From Polyangiaceae bacterium (lineage in GTDB: Bacteria > Myxococcota_A > Polyangia > Polyangiales > Polyangiaceae), in assembly GCA_025936115.1 (NCBI GenBank), contig JAICTZ010000013.1:124001-188000 (forward strand): DNA of 64,000 bases, in the 5' to 3' direction. The translations under genes and the position numbers were made by a program. The notes under the pieces are model-generated. The model had not been told where the DNA came from. It saw only the letters and a list, made by a program, of their open reading frames with translations, and searched no databases. Positions 53,106 to 61,451 of the stretch are shown in pieces (position 1 is the stretch's first letter; each line of letters opens with the position of its first letter).

Positions 53106-53897
53106 CTAAGGCGCGCAGCCGCCTTCGCCACCTGCCCCGCTTGCGCCTGCACCGCCGCACGGCGCTCGATCGCAGAACGGTAGGTTCGCGGGGTAGTCCA
53201 CGCCGGTCAGATTACGGCACACGATGCAGGTGGAGCACGCCGCGGCAGGCAATTCCTCACCAGCGGCGACCGTGCCGGTCCAATCCGGGCCCGAGATCCC
53301 GCATGCGCCGATATAGCCCGAGGCATACCAGTAGACGAGCTTACCCGCGCCGTCGACTTGGCGGCGGTAAAGGTTCTCGCCGCCTACGTTCCATTCGCTG
53401 CGCACGCTGCCATCGTCGCAGGTGGCCGTGATCACGTAGTCTTCGTCGAGCTCGCAATCGGTCGGAACCGAAGGTCCGGACGAGCCGAGCGGGGCCGTGC
53501 AGGAGAAGTCGGTGTCGTGGATCTCGCAGTCGCACGCGGGATCGAAAGGGACCCCGCCTTCGCCGCCATGCCCAGCGCTGCCCCCCGAGCCACTCGTGTC
53601 TCCGGCGCCACCCTCGCCCGCCACGGCAACCCCGCCGCCGGACCCCACCCGACCAGCCTTACCTCCGCTCGCACTCCTCGCCATGCCGCCGCCGGACCCG
53701 GCGTGTCCGCTGACGCCCGCACCGCCACGCCCGCTGACGCCCGCACCGCCACGCCCGCCGCTGCCAGCGATGTCGTCGTCCATCGGTGTGGGTTCCGCGC
53801 TGCACCCAGCCGCTACGCCGCAAACCAGTGTGCTCACGCTAGCCCAGAAAACCACACGCGCCCCACGTTCGGAAACCGTCCGCCCTTGCCTCACCAT
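53106..53897 (-). CDS. Gly-rich lipoprotein
   Basis: 263 residues; the second ATG (53897) fits the AGGA best. Lipobox AAGC. Residues 25-115 are Gly/Ala/Ser spacer, as in the xylanase and SGNH proteins. The C-terminal part has six to eight cysteines (CDCEIHDTDFSC, ATCDDGSV, CSTCIVC, APCGGAG) and one GYIGACGISGPDW stretch. No enzyme motif. Probably a surface-displayed binding protein. Confidence 0.7.
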   Translation of the reverse strand: MVRQGRTVSERGARVVFWASVSTLVCGVAAGCSAEPTPMDDDIAGSGGRGGAGVSGRGGAGVSGHAGSGGGMARSASGGKAGRVGSGGGVAVAGEGGAGDTSGSGGSAGHGGEGGVPFDPACDCEIHDTDFSCTAPLGSSGPSVPTDCELDEDYVITATCDDGSVRSEWNVGGENLYRRQVDGAGKLVYWYASGYIGACGISGPDWTGTVAAGEELPAAACSTCIVCRNLTGVDYPANLPFCDRAPCGGAGASGAGGEGGCAP

Positions 53898-53990
53898 GCG
53901 CATTTCCTGCCATGAGCAGGACGAGCTGTCACGCAGATCGTCTGCTGCGCCGATTCATCGGCAGCAGAGTCACTCTGGGCGCCCTACCCG

Positions 53991-55295
53991 CTAGTTGCAT
54001 GCTCTGCCGCAAGTGCCGCTCGTTTTGCAACCGGCGAAGGCCGCGCAGTGCGTCGACGTTGCGGGAGTGCACGCCGCTCCGTCGGCGAGGAGCGGGACGC
54101 AACGGCGGTGGCTCGGGTCGGCTCCGTCGCAGAAGCCTTGGAGGCATTCGACGTCCGCGTCGCATGGCGCGCCCGGCTCGCGTTGAGGTTTGCAATCGCA
54201 CGCACTCGGGAGCGTCGTTGCGTCAGGCGCGCGTGCGTCGGCGTACGTGCCGGCAGGACAGTAGTAGCTCGAATCTCGGCTGAAAAGAGCACAAGGGCCA
54301 GGGGAGAGCGGTGCGATACCGCACGTGCCGCTCGGCGCGTCGGACGTTTCGAAAACGCACCAGGAGTCGTCATCGCAGCTGGCGGCGGAAGCGTCGACCG
54401 AGCGGGGACAAGAACTGCCCCGGCGGGCGAACGCGTGACAGCGCGCGTCGCCCGTCGCGGCGTCCACGCTGCACGTCAAGTCTCGCAAGCAGGTGTCGGT
54501 CTCGTCCGGATCGCACGGGTCGTTTTCCGCGCCCGGATGGACGCAGCCCTCGGAGTAGCGGCTGCAATGCAAGGCGCCGCGGCAGGTTCCCGCTTCGGCG
54601 CAGCTCTCGCCGTGCCCCGGCAGACTGGCGTACTCGCGGCAAGCCCCCCGCACGCAGGCCAGGCCGGGAGCGCAGTCTTGATCGGCGCTGCAGGCTTCCC
54701 CCGGCGTCCCCGCCGGTGCTAGCGGTTCGCAGGTGAGGCACGGATAGGTGCCGGCGCAAACGAGCCCGACGCCGCACCGGGTCGCCACGAGGTACGGCGA
54801 ATATTCGGCGCACGGCTCGCCGCGCTCGCGGGCGTCCTTCTGCACGAGCACGTCGAGGCACGCTTCGTACGGTGTGCGCGAGTCGTCGCAGGGCGCTCCC
54901 GTGACAGCCGCAATGCAGCCGTCGAGCACGGCTGCCGCAGCGAGCGTGTGAGTCGACGCGATAGCACTGTCTTCGTCGACTCCGCCGAAGAAGCGCGCGT
55001 AGTCGGGGAAAGTGTTCGCCCATTGAAGGCAGTCGTCCTCGCTCGACCAAAAGGCGCTGCAGGCTAGCTGCCGCGCGCAATTGGCGGCAGCGAGGCGCTC
55101 GCGCCAAGCGCCGAGCGCGAGCGTCGCGTCATTCGTGAATGCGCCCGCGTGCGCGGGAGCTCCGGCGTCGTTCGCGCCGTCCCCGGACCCACCACCATCC
55201 GCCACATGGCCCGGGTCGACATCGATGGAACGCGCCGAAATCCCGCAGCCCACGAACAAAGATACCAGGACCGCACCCGCGCTCTTCCACTCCAT
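53991..55295 (-). CDS. Large cysteine-rich lipoprotein
   Basis: 434 residues from the ATG at 55295 with lipobox VGC. A helical domain with Cys pairs (NCARQLACSAF, CIAAVTGAPC) precedes about ten cysteine-rich modules such as GEACSADQDCAPGLACVRGAC, GTCRGALHCSRYSEGC and GACRE. The same domain order is found in the lipoprotein at 41370, so they are likely paralogues in a family expanded in this genome. Partner unknown. Confidence 0.78.
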   Translation of the reverse strand: MEWKSAGAVLVSLFVGCGISARSIDVDPGHVADGGGSGDGANDAGAPAHAGAFTNDATLALGAWRERLAAANCARQLACSAFWSSEDDCLQWANTFPDYARFFGGVDEDSAIASTHTLAAAAVLDGCIAAVTGAPCDDSRTPYEACLDVLVQKDARERGEPCAEYSPYLVATRCGVGLVCAGTYPCLTCEPLAPAGTPGEACSADQDCAPGLACVRGACREYASLPGHGESCAEAGTCRGALHCSRYSEGCVHPGAENDPCDPDETDTCLRDLTCSVDAATGDARCHAFARRGSSCPRSVDASAASCDDDSWCVFETSDAPSGTCGIAPLSPGPCALFSRDSSYYCPAGTYADARAPDATTLPSACDCKPQREPGAPCDADVECLQGFCDGADPSHRRCVPLLADGAACTPATSTHCAAFAGCKTSGTCGRACN

Positions 55296-55383
55296 GTCGG
55301 CGATGTTGAGTGGAGGCGCCTGCTCGAAACGATCACCCGCGACCGCGGACACCGTCCGTCGGGCAGCGAGCCACGACGTTCGC

Positions 55384-56451
55384 TCAGAAGCGTCCGGTCA
55401 AGCCGGCCGTGCGATAGCCGATGAACGGCGTTACCCCGGGCTCGTTCTCCCGCGCCGCGGCTTTGTTGCTGCTGTTCGAGAGGAGGAAGAGCACGACGCC
55501 GGCCGCGATACCGGCGCCGCCCACGCCGAGGCCGACCGCGCCTACCGTGCGCTGCGAGGCTGCGTCCTTGTCCTTCGCGGAGATCTGATCCTTCTTCGAA
55601 GGATCGCAGGGTGAGGTCGGGCACAGATCGTCGGCCTTGTTCTGCGTGGATGACGACTTCACCAAGAACACCGTACCGAGCACCAGGCCGACGGCGCCGA
55701 CGCCGAACGCGCCGTAGGACGCGTAGCGCAGGCCGTTCGAGCCGCCGCCGTGGTCGACGCTGCTGTCGCCCGGAGGCGGCGCGGTCGTCACTGGAGCGGG
55801 CGGCGGCGCGCCGGGCGGCGGTGTCGTTACGACGGCAGGAGTCGCCGGCGTCCCGAGCTTGAGCTCGAGCTCCACCGTTTGCCGGGAAGCGGGCTGCACG
55901 TCGACGGTCACGATGTCGCTCGAGAGCTGACCGTTCGTCGCTTGAAAGCTGTGTTGCCCGGGGTCGACCGGGCGCATGAGCCCGACCATGGCGGGAGGCA
56001 CCTGAGCGCCGTCCATCGTCACTTTCACTTCCCCATTTGCGTTTTTTATCTTCGTCGCAATGTAAGGCATCTGCGGCTGGAGCTTCGCGAGCTCCTTCGT
56101 CGCGTCCTCGACTGCCTTCTTCACGGCCGGTGACGCGTCCGGCGGCGCGCCTTCCCGCTTGACCCGGTTGAAGGCCTCGTACGCTTTGACCCAGTGCGAC
56201 AGCTTGAGCTCCGAGCGGGCGATGAACATGAGGTGAATCGGCGAGTGCACGAGCTGCTCGGCCCGCGTGAACATGTCGACCGCGTCCTGCCACTTGCCCG
56301 CGTCGTACGCGTCTGCGCCCTGTGAAGCGGCCGCGCGCGCCGCTGACCGCTCTTCGTCCGTGGCGGCGAAAGTCGGGACGACAGAGCTCGATATCAGCGA
56401 AAAGACGAGCATCCCCGCTGTGACGGCTCTACTACTCTTGCCCACGCCCAT
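55384..56451 (-). CDS. Exported TPR/PEGA-like protein, divergent from kinase
   Basis: 355 residues from the ATG at 56451; signal peptide to about PTFAA. A short TPR-like helical region (AYDAGKWQDAVDMFTRAEQL, WVKAYEAFNRVKREG) leads to a PEGA-like beta-domain (VTMDGAQVPPAMVG, VDPGQHSFQA), a Pro/Ala/Thr linker, and two membrane helices near the C-terminus. Such proteins are common beside Ser/Thr kinases in this order. Start codons of this gene and the kinase are 114 bp apart and divergent. Confidence 0.8.
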   Translation of the reverse strand: MGVGKSSRAVTAGMLVFSLISSSVVPTFAATDEERSAARAAASQGADAYDAGKWQDAVDMFTRAEQLVHSPIHLMFIARSELKLSHWVKAYEAFNRVKREGAPPDASPAVKKAVEDATKELAKLQPQMPYIATKIKNANGEVKVTMDGAQVPPAMVGLMRPVDPGQHSFQATNGQLSSDIVTVDVQPASRQTVELELKLGTPATPAVVTTPPPGAPPPAPVTTAPPPGDSSVDHGGGSNGLRYASYGAFGVGAVGLVLGTVFLVKSSSTQNKADDLCPTSPCDPSKKDQISAKDKDAASQRTVGAVGLGVGGAGIAAGVVLFLLSNSSNKAAARENEPGVTPFIGYRTAGLTGRF

Positions 56452-56565
56452 CCAGCTCTGACCACATCGTGAGCGGCTCGTGCCGAAGACTTCGGCAATG
56501 GTGCTAGCACGCATGAGAGCGAGGCTACCACAGGGGGCCCCCGATGAGTGCTAGACCTTAGCTAC

Positions 56566-57981
56566 ATGGTTGAGCCCGGGCAGGTCCTCGACGGCAAATA
56601 TCGGATCGTGCGCCTGATTGGGGAAGGCGGCATGGGAGCCGTGTTCGAGGGGGAGAATGTGCGCATCAGGAGGCGCGTAGCGATCAAGGTGCTGCACGGC
56701 GCCGCGCTCAGCAACGCCGAAACGGTGCAGCGCTTCGAGCGTGAGGCGCAGGCGGCCGGCCGTATCGGTAACGAGCACATCCTCGAGATTCTGGATCTCG
56801 GCGTGCTGCCTGACGGCGAACGCTACATGGTGATGGAATACCTCGCCGGTGAGGCGCTCTCTGCGCGCATCCGGCGGCTCGGCCGCATGACGCCCGAGCA
56901 GATCGTGCCGCTGATTCGGCAAGCGCTCGTCGGACTCGCCGCCGCGCACGCTGCCGGCATCGTCCACCGCGATCTCAAGCCCGACAACATTTTCGTCTTG
57001 AACGAGCGCTCCGGCATCCACGATTACGTCAAGCTCATCGATTTCGGTATCTCCAAGTTCAACGCGCTCGGCGGAGACATGAGCATGACGCACACGGGCG
57101 CCGTCATGGGCACGCCGTTTTACATGTCGCCCGAGCAGGCGAAGGGGAGCGGCCAGGTCGACGCGCGCACCGATCTCTACGCAATGGGCGTCATCTTGTA
57201 CGAGGCGGTCACGGGCGAAGTGCCGTTCACGGCGGACACGTTCAACGAGCTGATGTTCAAGATCGTGCTCACCGATCCGACGCCGCTCACGCAAGTGCTA
57301 CCGGAGATCGACCCGAGCTTCGCGAGCCTCGTGAGCCGCGCCATGGCACGCGAGGCGGCGAATCGCTTCGCGACGGCCGAGGAAATGATCCGCGCGCTCG
57401 ACGAGCTGCCGTTTCGCACGGGCACGACGGGAGCGGTCGCGCCGTCGCCCTTTCACCAGACGCGGCCAGAGCAACGCGCCGCGCTCGGCGCGACGGCGGG
57501 CTCGACGGCGCAGGGCACCACGACGCAGGGGGGCGCAACGCAGGGTACGTTCGCGACCTCGCAGCAAGGTTTGCCGCCGAAGTCGAACCGATCGACGCTC
57601 GGTGTCGCGGCCGTCGCCGCGGTGCTCGTCTTGGCCGGGGGCGGCTTCGCGGCGAGCAAGCTCTTTTCCGAGAAGAAGGCGGACGCTCCGACGTCCACGG
57701 CGGCGACGGCGGCGACGGCGCCGACGACGAGCCCGGCCGCCGTGCCTTCACCGGCTCAGAGCGTGCAATTGAAGCCGACGGCAACGGCAGCGCCGCCTGC
57801 CCCCACCCCGCCCGCGGAGCGGACTACGCGAGCTGCTCCGAGCGCGACGACCAGAGCTTCTGCCACGGCACCGGTGGGCGCGAAGCCGGCCCGCGCCGTC
57901 GCGCCGGCACCTCGGCGCCCCGCCGCGGCCGCGAAGTCGAAGTCCGCGTCGGACGCGAACTCCCGCGATTTCGGCTACTGA
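56566..57981 (+). CDS. Serine/threonine protein kinase (PknB type)
   Basis: 471 residues from the ATG at 56566. Kinase domain: glycine loop IGEGGMGAVF, K41 (VAIKVL), HRDLKPDN with D136, DFG at 159-161, and APE-like MSPEQ. A juxtamembrane Ala/Gly/Thr/Gln stretch, one membrane helix (LGVAAVAAVLVLAGG) and a Pro/Ala/Thr/Lys tail outside follow. It would sense through the tail and phosphorylate cytoplasmic targets. Its 3' end overlaps the convergent membrane-protein gene by 7 bp. Confidence 0.93.
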   Translation: MVEPGQVLDGKYRIVRLIGEGGMGAVFEGENVRIRRRVAIKVLHGAALSNAETVQRFEREAQAAGRIGNEHILEILDLGVLPDGERYMVMEYLAGEALSARIRRLGRMTPEQIVPLIRQALVGLAAAHAAGIVHRDLKPDNIFVLNERSGIHDYVKLIDFGISKFNALGGDMSMTHTGAVMGTPFYMSPEQAKGSGQVDARTDLYAMGVILYEAVTGEVPFTADTFNELMFKIVLTDPTPLTQVLPEIDPSFASLVSRAMAREAANRFATAEEMIRALDELPFRTGTTGAVAPSPFHQTRPEQRAALGATAGSTAQGTTTQGGATQGTFATSQQGLPPKSNRSTLGVAAVAAVLVLAGGGFAASKLFSEKKADAPTSTAATAATAPTTSPAAVPSPAQSVQLKPTATAAPPAPTPPAERTTRAAPSATTRASATAPVGAKPARAVAPAPRRPAAAAKSKSASDANSRDFGY

Positions 57982-60005
57982 TCGAAGAGCGAAGTGACGC
58001 TCGCCCAGAGCACGCGCCGCTCGAATTCGGTGAAGCGTGCCGCGTCGGCCGAGCGCGCGGCGATGAACACGAGCGACGCCTCGCCGCCGGGCGCGAACAC
58101 CGCCGCACGTAGACCACGCCGTCGTGCGGGTCGTACTCCGGCCGCGAGCGACCCGAGCTCGCCGAGGGTGTGGGCGAGCTCGCGCGGCGTCGCGAAGTTT
58201 TGCGGCAGCGCGCCGGTCGTCTCCGTCAGGACGAAGCCGCCACCGAGCGCGGCGAAAGCTGCCCGGAGCTCGCCGGGCGTGTCGCACGACGCGTCCCCAA
58301 GGTGCGGCGGCTCGCCCAAACAGCCCGCCTCGATGAGGGCACGGAGGGCGGCACCGCCGTCGGCCCGTGACAGAAACGCCGCCGCGCGATCGAACGACCC
58401 GGCGCTCGCGGCGACGAGCTCGGGCAAAAGTGAGTCGTCGCGCGAGCTTGCCACGAGCAGCGTGCGGGGGCTCCAGCGCGTCACGAGCGTCACGCCCGAA
58501 ATTGCGGCAACGAGCGGCGCCACGCCCGCCGCCCGTGCGCCACCGTTCACGTTGAGCGACAGGGCGTAGACCGAAACGGGCGCGCTGGTACGCGCGAGCC
58601 GAGCGACGAACAAGAGCGGCTCGAGCAAGGGCTCGTCACCCTCGTCGGACACCGACGGGCGCCCGGCGTGAAAGATCGCCGCGGCGAGCGCGAGGGCAAC
58701 GGACGCCGAGCCGAGCAGCGCCGTGCTCGAGGCGTGGAGCCACGGAACGAGCACGACGAGCGCGAACACCACCGCCGCGCCACCGATGAGCGCGCGGTAG
58801 GCGCCGCGCGCAAACGCCTGGATTTGTGTCGCGGCAAAGAGCGAACGCACGACGAGGAACGGCACGAACCCGAGCAAGGCGCCCATCGGCGCCGCGCGCG
58901 CGAGTACCGGCGCGATCAGCGCTGCGACCACGACCGACGCGAGCGCGAACATCGGCGCGACCAAGAGCAGCGAGCGTTCGAAGCGCACGCGAAAGAGCCG
59001 GCGCACGCTGCCGCCGAGCGTGGCGAGATCGAAATAGAAGAGCCGTGCCCAGCTCGTGCCGAGCGCGAGCACCGGCCGGAGCACGTGCAGGCCCGCCGCG
59101 AGCCCGAGCGCGTCCTTCGAGGAGCCGAGCGCGAGCACGGTGACGAGCAGCGCGTCGACCTGGGAGATCAGGTTGCCGAGCCCGGGCACCACCATCTGGC
59201 CGAGGACCGACCACGGAGCACGAGCGCGCTCGGAGAGCACGCGCGCGAGCGTCGGCGCCGAAACGGGCAGAGCGGCGTAAGTCCGCCGCACGTAGTGCAA
59301 GGTGAGCGCGGTCTCCACGGCGCCGCCGCAAAGCTGCGCGAGCGCGAAGCCCCACGGTCCGAGCAGCGGCCAGAGCGCGAGCGCCGTCCCCGCATCGACC
59401 AGATCGACGGCGAAGAGCGCCACGAACGGGCGCCTGACGCGCCGCACGGCGAACGCGCCGGCGTGGAAGGTGCGCGTGACGGTCTCCGCCATGGACCGCA
59501 AGCAGCAGCCGATGGCGTAAGCGTCGATGATGCTGAACGAGGGGAACAGGCGCGGGCCGAGCTCGAGCCAGGCGACGAGCGCGAAGAGCTGCAACACGCA
59601 CAGGTCGACCGCGATGCGCAGATAGCGCGCCGTCTCCCACTCTGCGGCGTTCGCCGCGCCGCGCGCGATTTCTCGCCGCACCGAGCGCCGCAGCGGTTCG
59701 AGCGCGCCCCAGTGGAACGCTCCGAACGCGACGAACACGCTGCGCACGGCGAGCAGCGGGCCCAAAAGGCCGAGCTCGAGAAAGTCCGCGAACACGACGA
59801 CTTCCGCGACGTGGAAGGCCGTGCGGAGCGGCACCCGCGCGAAGAGCACGGCTCCGCGTCGAAAGAGGTAACGGAAACCGCGCGCCGAAAGCAGCGCGAG
59901 CGGCAGGCCGACGCGGCGCGCTGCGCGCCGTTTTTCACGCGCGAAGAAGTCAGCGAGCGCGTTTTCGCGCGTCGCTTCGGCCTCGAGCGCGGCGAAGTCG
60001 ATCAT
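57975..60005 (-). CDS. Multi-spanning membrane protein (MOP/flippase-like) coupled to reverse transcriptase
   Basis: 676 residues. After a basic N-terminus, residues about 55-480 hold around twelve hydrophobic helices in the style of MATE/MurJ/polysaccharide flippases (VVVFADFLELGLLGPLL, GQMVVPGLGNLISQVDALL, PMFALASVVVAALIAPVLA). The last 195 residues are soluble, with a GAF-like feel (SVYALSLN, FVLTETTGAL, FTEFERRVLWASV). Its ATG overlaps the stop of the RT gene (ATGA). No exact family recognised. Coupling to an RT is unusual and may mean a defence or signalling role. Confidence 0.75.
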   Translation of the reverse strand: MIDFAALEAEATRENALADFFAREKRRAARRVGLPLALLSARGFRYLFRRGAVLFARVPLRTAFHVAEVVVFADFLELGLLGPLLAVRSVFVAFGAFHWGALEPLRRSVRREIARGAANAAEWETARYLRIAVDLCVLQLFALVAWLELGPRLFPSFSIIDAYAIGCCLRSMAETVTRTFHAGAFAVRRVRRPFVALFAVDLVDAGTALALWPLLGPWGFALAQLCGGAVETALTLHYVRRTYAALPVSAPTLARVLSERARAPWSVLGQMVVPGLGNLISQVDALLVTVLALGSSKDALGLAAGLHVLRPVLALGTSWARLFYFDLATLGGSVRRLFRVRFERSLLLVAPMFALASVVVAALIAPVLARAAPMGALLGFVPFLVVRSLFAATQIQAFARGAYRALIGGAAVVFALVVLVPWLHASSTALLGSASVALALAAAIFHAGRPSVSDEGDEPLLEPLLFVARLARTSAPVSVYALSLNVNGGARAAGVAPLVAAISGVTLVTRWSPRTLLVASSRDDSLLPELVAASAGSFDRAAAFLSRADGGAALRALIEAGCLGEPPHLGDASCDTPGELRAAFAALGGGFVLTETTGALPQNFATPRELAHTLGELGSLAAGVRPARRRGLRAAVFAPGGEASLVFIAARSADAARFTEFERRVLWASVTSLFDQ

Positions 60006-61267
60006 GCGCCACCGTGACGCCGGCGCCGAGCGACCAGCGAAATCAAGCCGTGTTCGCGCAAGAAGCGCGGCGGCGCGCTCCGCAGCGCGCGCACGCCCCC
60101 CTGCCCCGAGAGCGCACGGGCGAGCGTCAGCGCGACCCAGTGATCGAGCTCGGCGAGCTTTCGGCGATCGCTACCGTCGATCCAGAGCTCGAGGGCGTCG
60201 GAGACGGCCGCGTCGCTCCGTGGGTCGAGGGCGCCGTTGGTCGCGCGGACGAGCGCTGCGAGCCGGTCCTCGAGCGAAGCATCGCCGAGGAGGCGCTCGG
60301 AGGCCACGATGCGCGACTGGAGCTCACTCCGCAAGCGCCGGAGCTTCTTCTCGCTCGGTGTCGTCGTGCCGTCGAAGGCGACGCGCTCGCCGAGATACTC
60401 GACGTGCGTCGTGCCGCGCTGGCGTTCGGAGACGCTTTGCGCCGGGTGGCGCCCCGCGCCGCTCCAAAATAAATCCCGCACCTTCTCGGCGTTGAGCGTG
60501 AGATCGAGCTCGGCGAGCGTCGCCGCCACGATTTCACTCGCCTCGCGCGCGGCTTCGACGGCGGGATGCACGAACACGAAATCGTCGCCGAAACGCGCGT
60601 AGAAACCGCCGGGCAGCGCGGCGAGCCGTCGATCGAGCGCGTCGAGGTACAGATTGCACACGGCCGGTTGCAGCGGCGATCCCATCGGCACGCCCCGGGC
60701 CGCGCGTTCGAGCGTGCCGTCGAGCCGGACGACGCTCGGCCGGAGCGCGCGCTCGACGAGTCTCGTGAACGCGTCGTTCGGCGCGTATCCAGCGCGTTCG
60801 AGCGCGCGCCGGAGAAGCGGCCAGAGCGGTGACGTTTCGCCCACGGGAATGCTGTCGCCGTAGCCGGAAACGTCGCGACGCAGCACGTGCAGCCCGCGCG
60901 CCCGCACGTCGCGAACTTGCGCGCGGTGCGCTTTGACGAAGCGACCGAGATCGCGCACGGCTTGTCGCGACGAGCGCCCCTTGCGGTACGAATACACCCG
61001 CTCCGACACGACCGGTGCGACGACTTCCGTCAGGGCGCGCGCCAGCACGAACAGCACGACCGTGTCCGCCAGTGACGCCCGGTACACATGGCGCCACTTT
61101 CCGCCCAAGAACGCGCGGCGTTCGCGTACCGGTGCAAAGACGTAGCTCCCGTCCGCCACGCGCGGCGCGAGCCGCTTCGCGAGCGCCGCGTCCGACGACG
61201 GAAAGAGCTCCTCGAGCGCGAGCCCGGCCTGAGCGAGCCCGCCGTGCCGCGCATGCCGCTCCCGCAA
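60002..61267 (-). CDS. Reverse transcriptase of unknown class
   Basis: 421 residues from a TTG. RT motifs: YRKGRSSRQAV before motif A, DVSGYGDSI with catalytic D132, RGVPMGSPLQPAVCNLYLDALD (motif B region, partly listed), and motif C RFGDDF with D228/D229; then NAEKVR and VEYLGERV for the thumb. All three catalytic Asp are kept. There is no maturase, HNH or protease domain and no msr/msd found, so it is neither a clear group II nor a retron RT. The frame stays open upstream past 61420 with protein-like codons but without ATG or GTG, so the real N-terminus may lie further up. Confidence 0.87.
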   Translation of the reverse strand: MRERHARHGGLAQAGLALEELFPSSDAALAKRLAPRVADGSYVFAPVRERRAFLGGKWRHVYRASLADTVVLFVLARALTEVVAPVVSERVYSYRKGRSSRQAVRDLGRFVKAHRAQVRDVRARGLHVLRRDVSGYGDSIPVGETSPLWPLLRRALERAGYAPNDAFTRLVERALRPSVVRLDGTLERAARGVPMGSPLQPAVCNLYLDALDRRLAALPGGFYARFGDDFVFVHPAVEAAREASEIVAATLAELDLTLNAEKVRDLFWSGAGRHPAQSVSERQRGTTHVEYLGERVAFDGTTTPSEKKLRRLRSELQSRIVASERLLGDASLEDRLAALVRATNGALDPRSDAAVSDALELWIDGSDRRKLAELDHWVALTLARALSGQGGVRALRSAPPRFLREHGLISLVARRRRHGGA

Positions 61268-61451
61268 GAGCTCGAGCGCGCTCAGGTAGAGCTTGGGATC
61301 ATCGAGACGGCGGCGCGCGGGCGACGGGGAAGCGATAGTATTCGCCAGAGTGGTTGGGATCCGAGCAGACCGCAGTCTCGGACGGATCCGGGAGGCAGCC
61401 GCTTGCGCGACCGAGCCGATCGACCCGACGCGCCGCCGCCCCGAGGATGTC

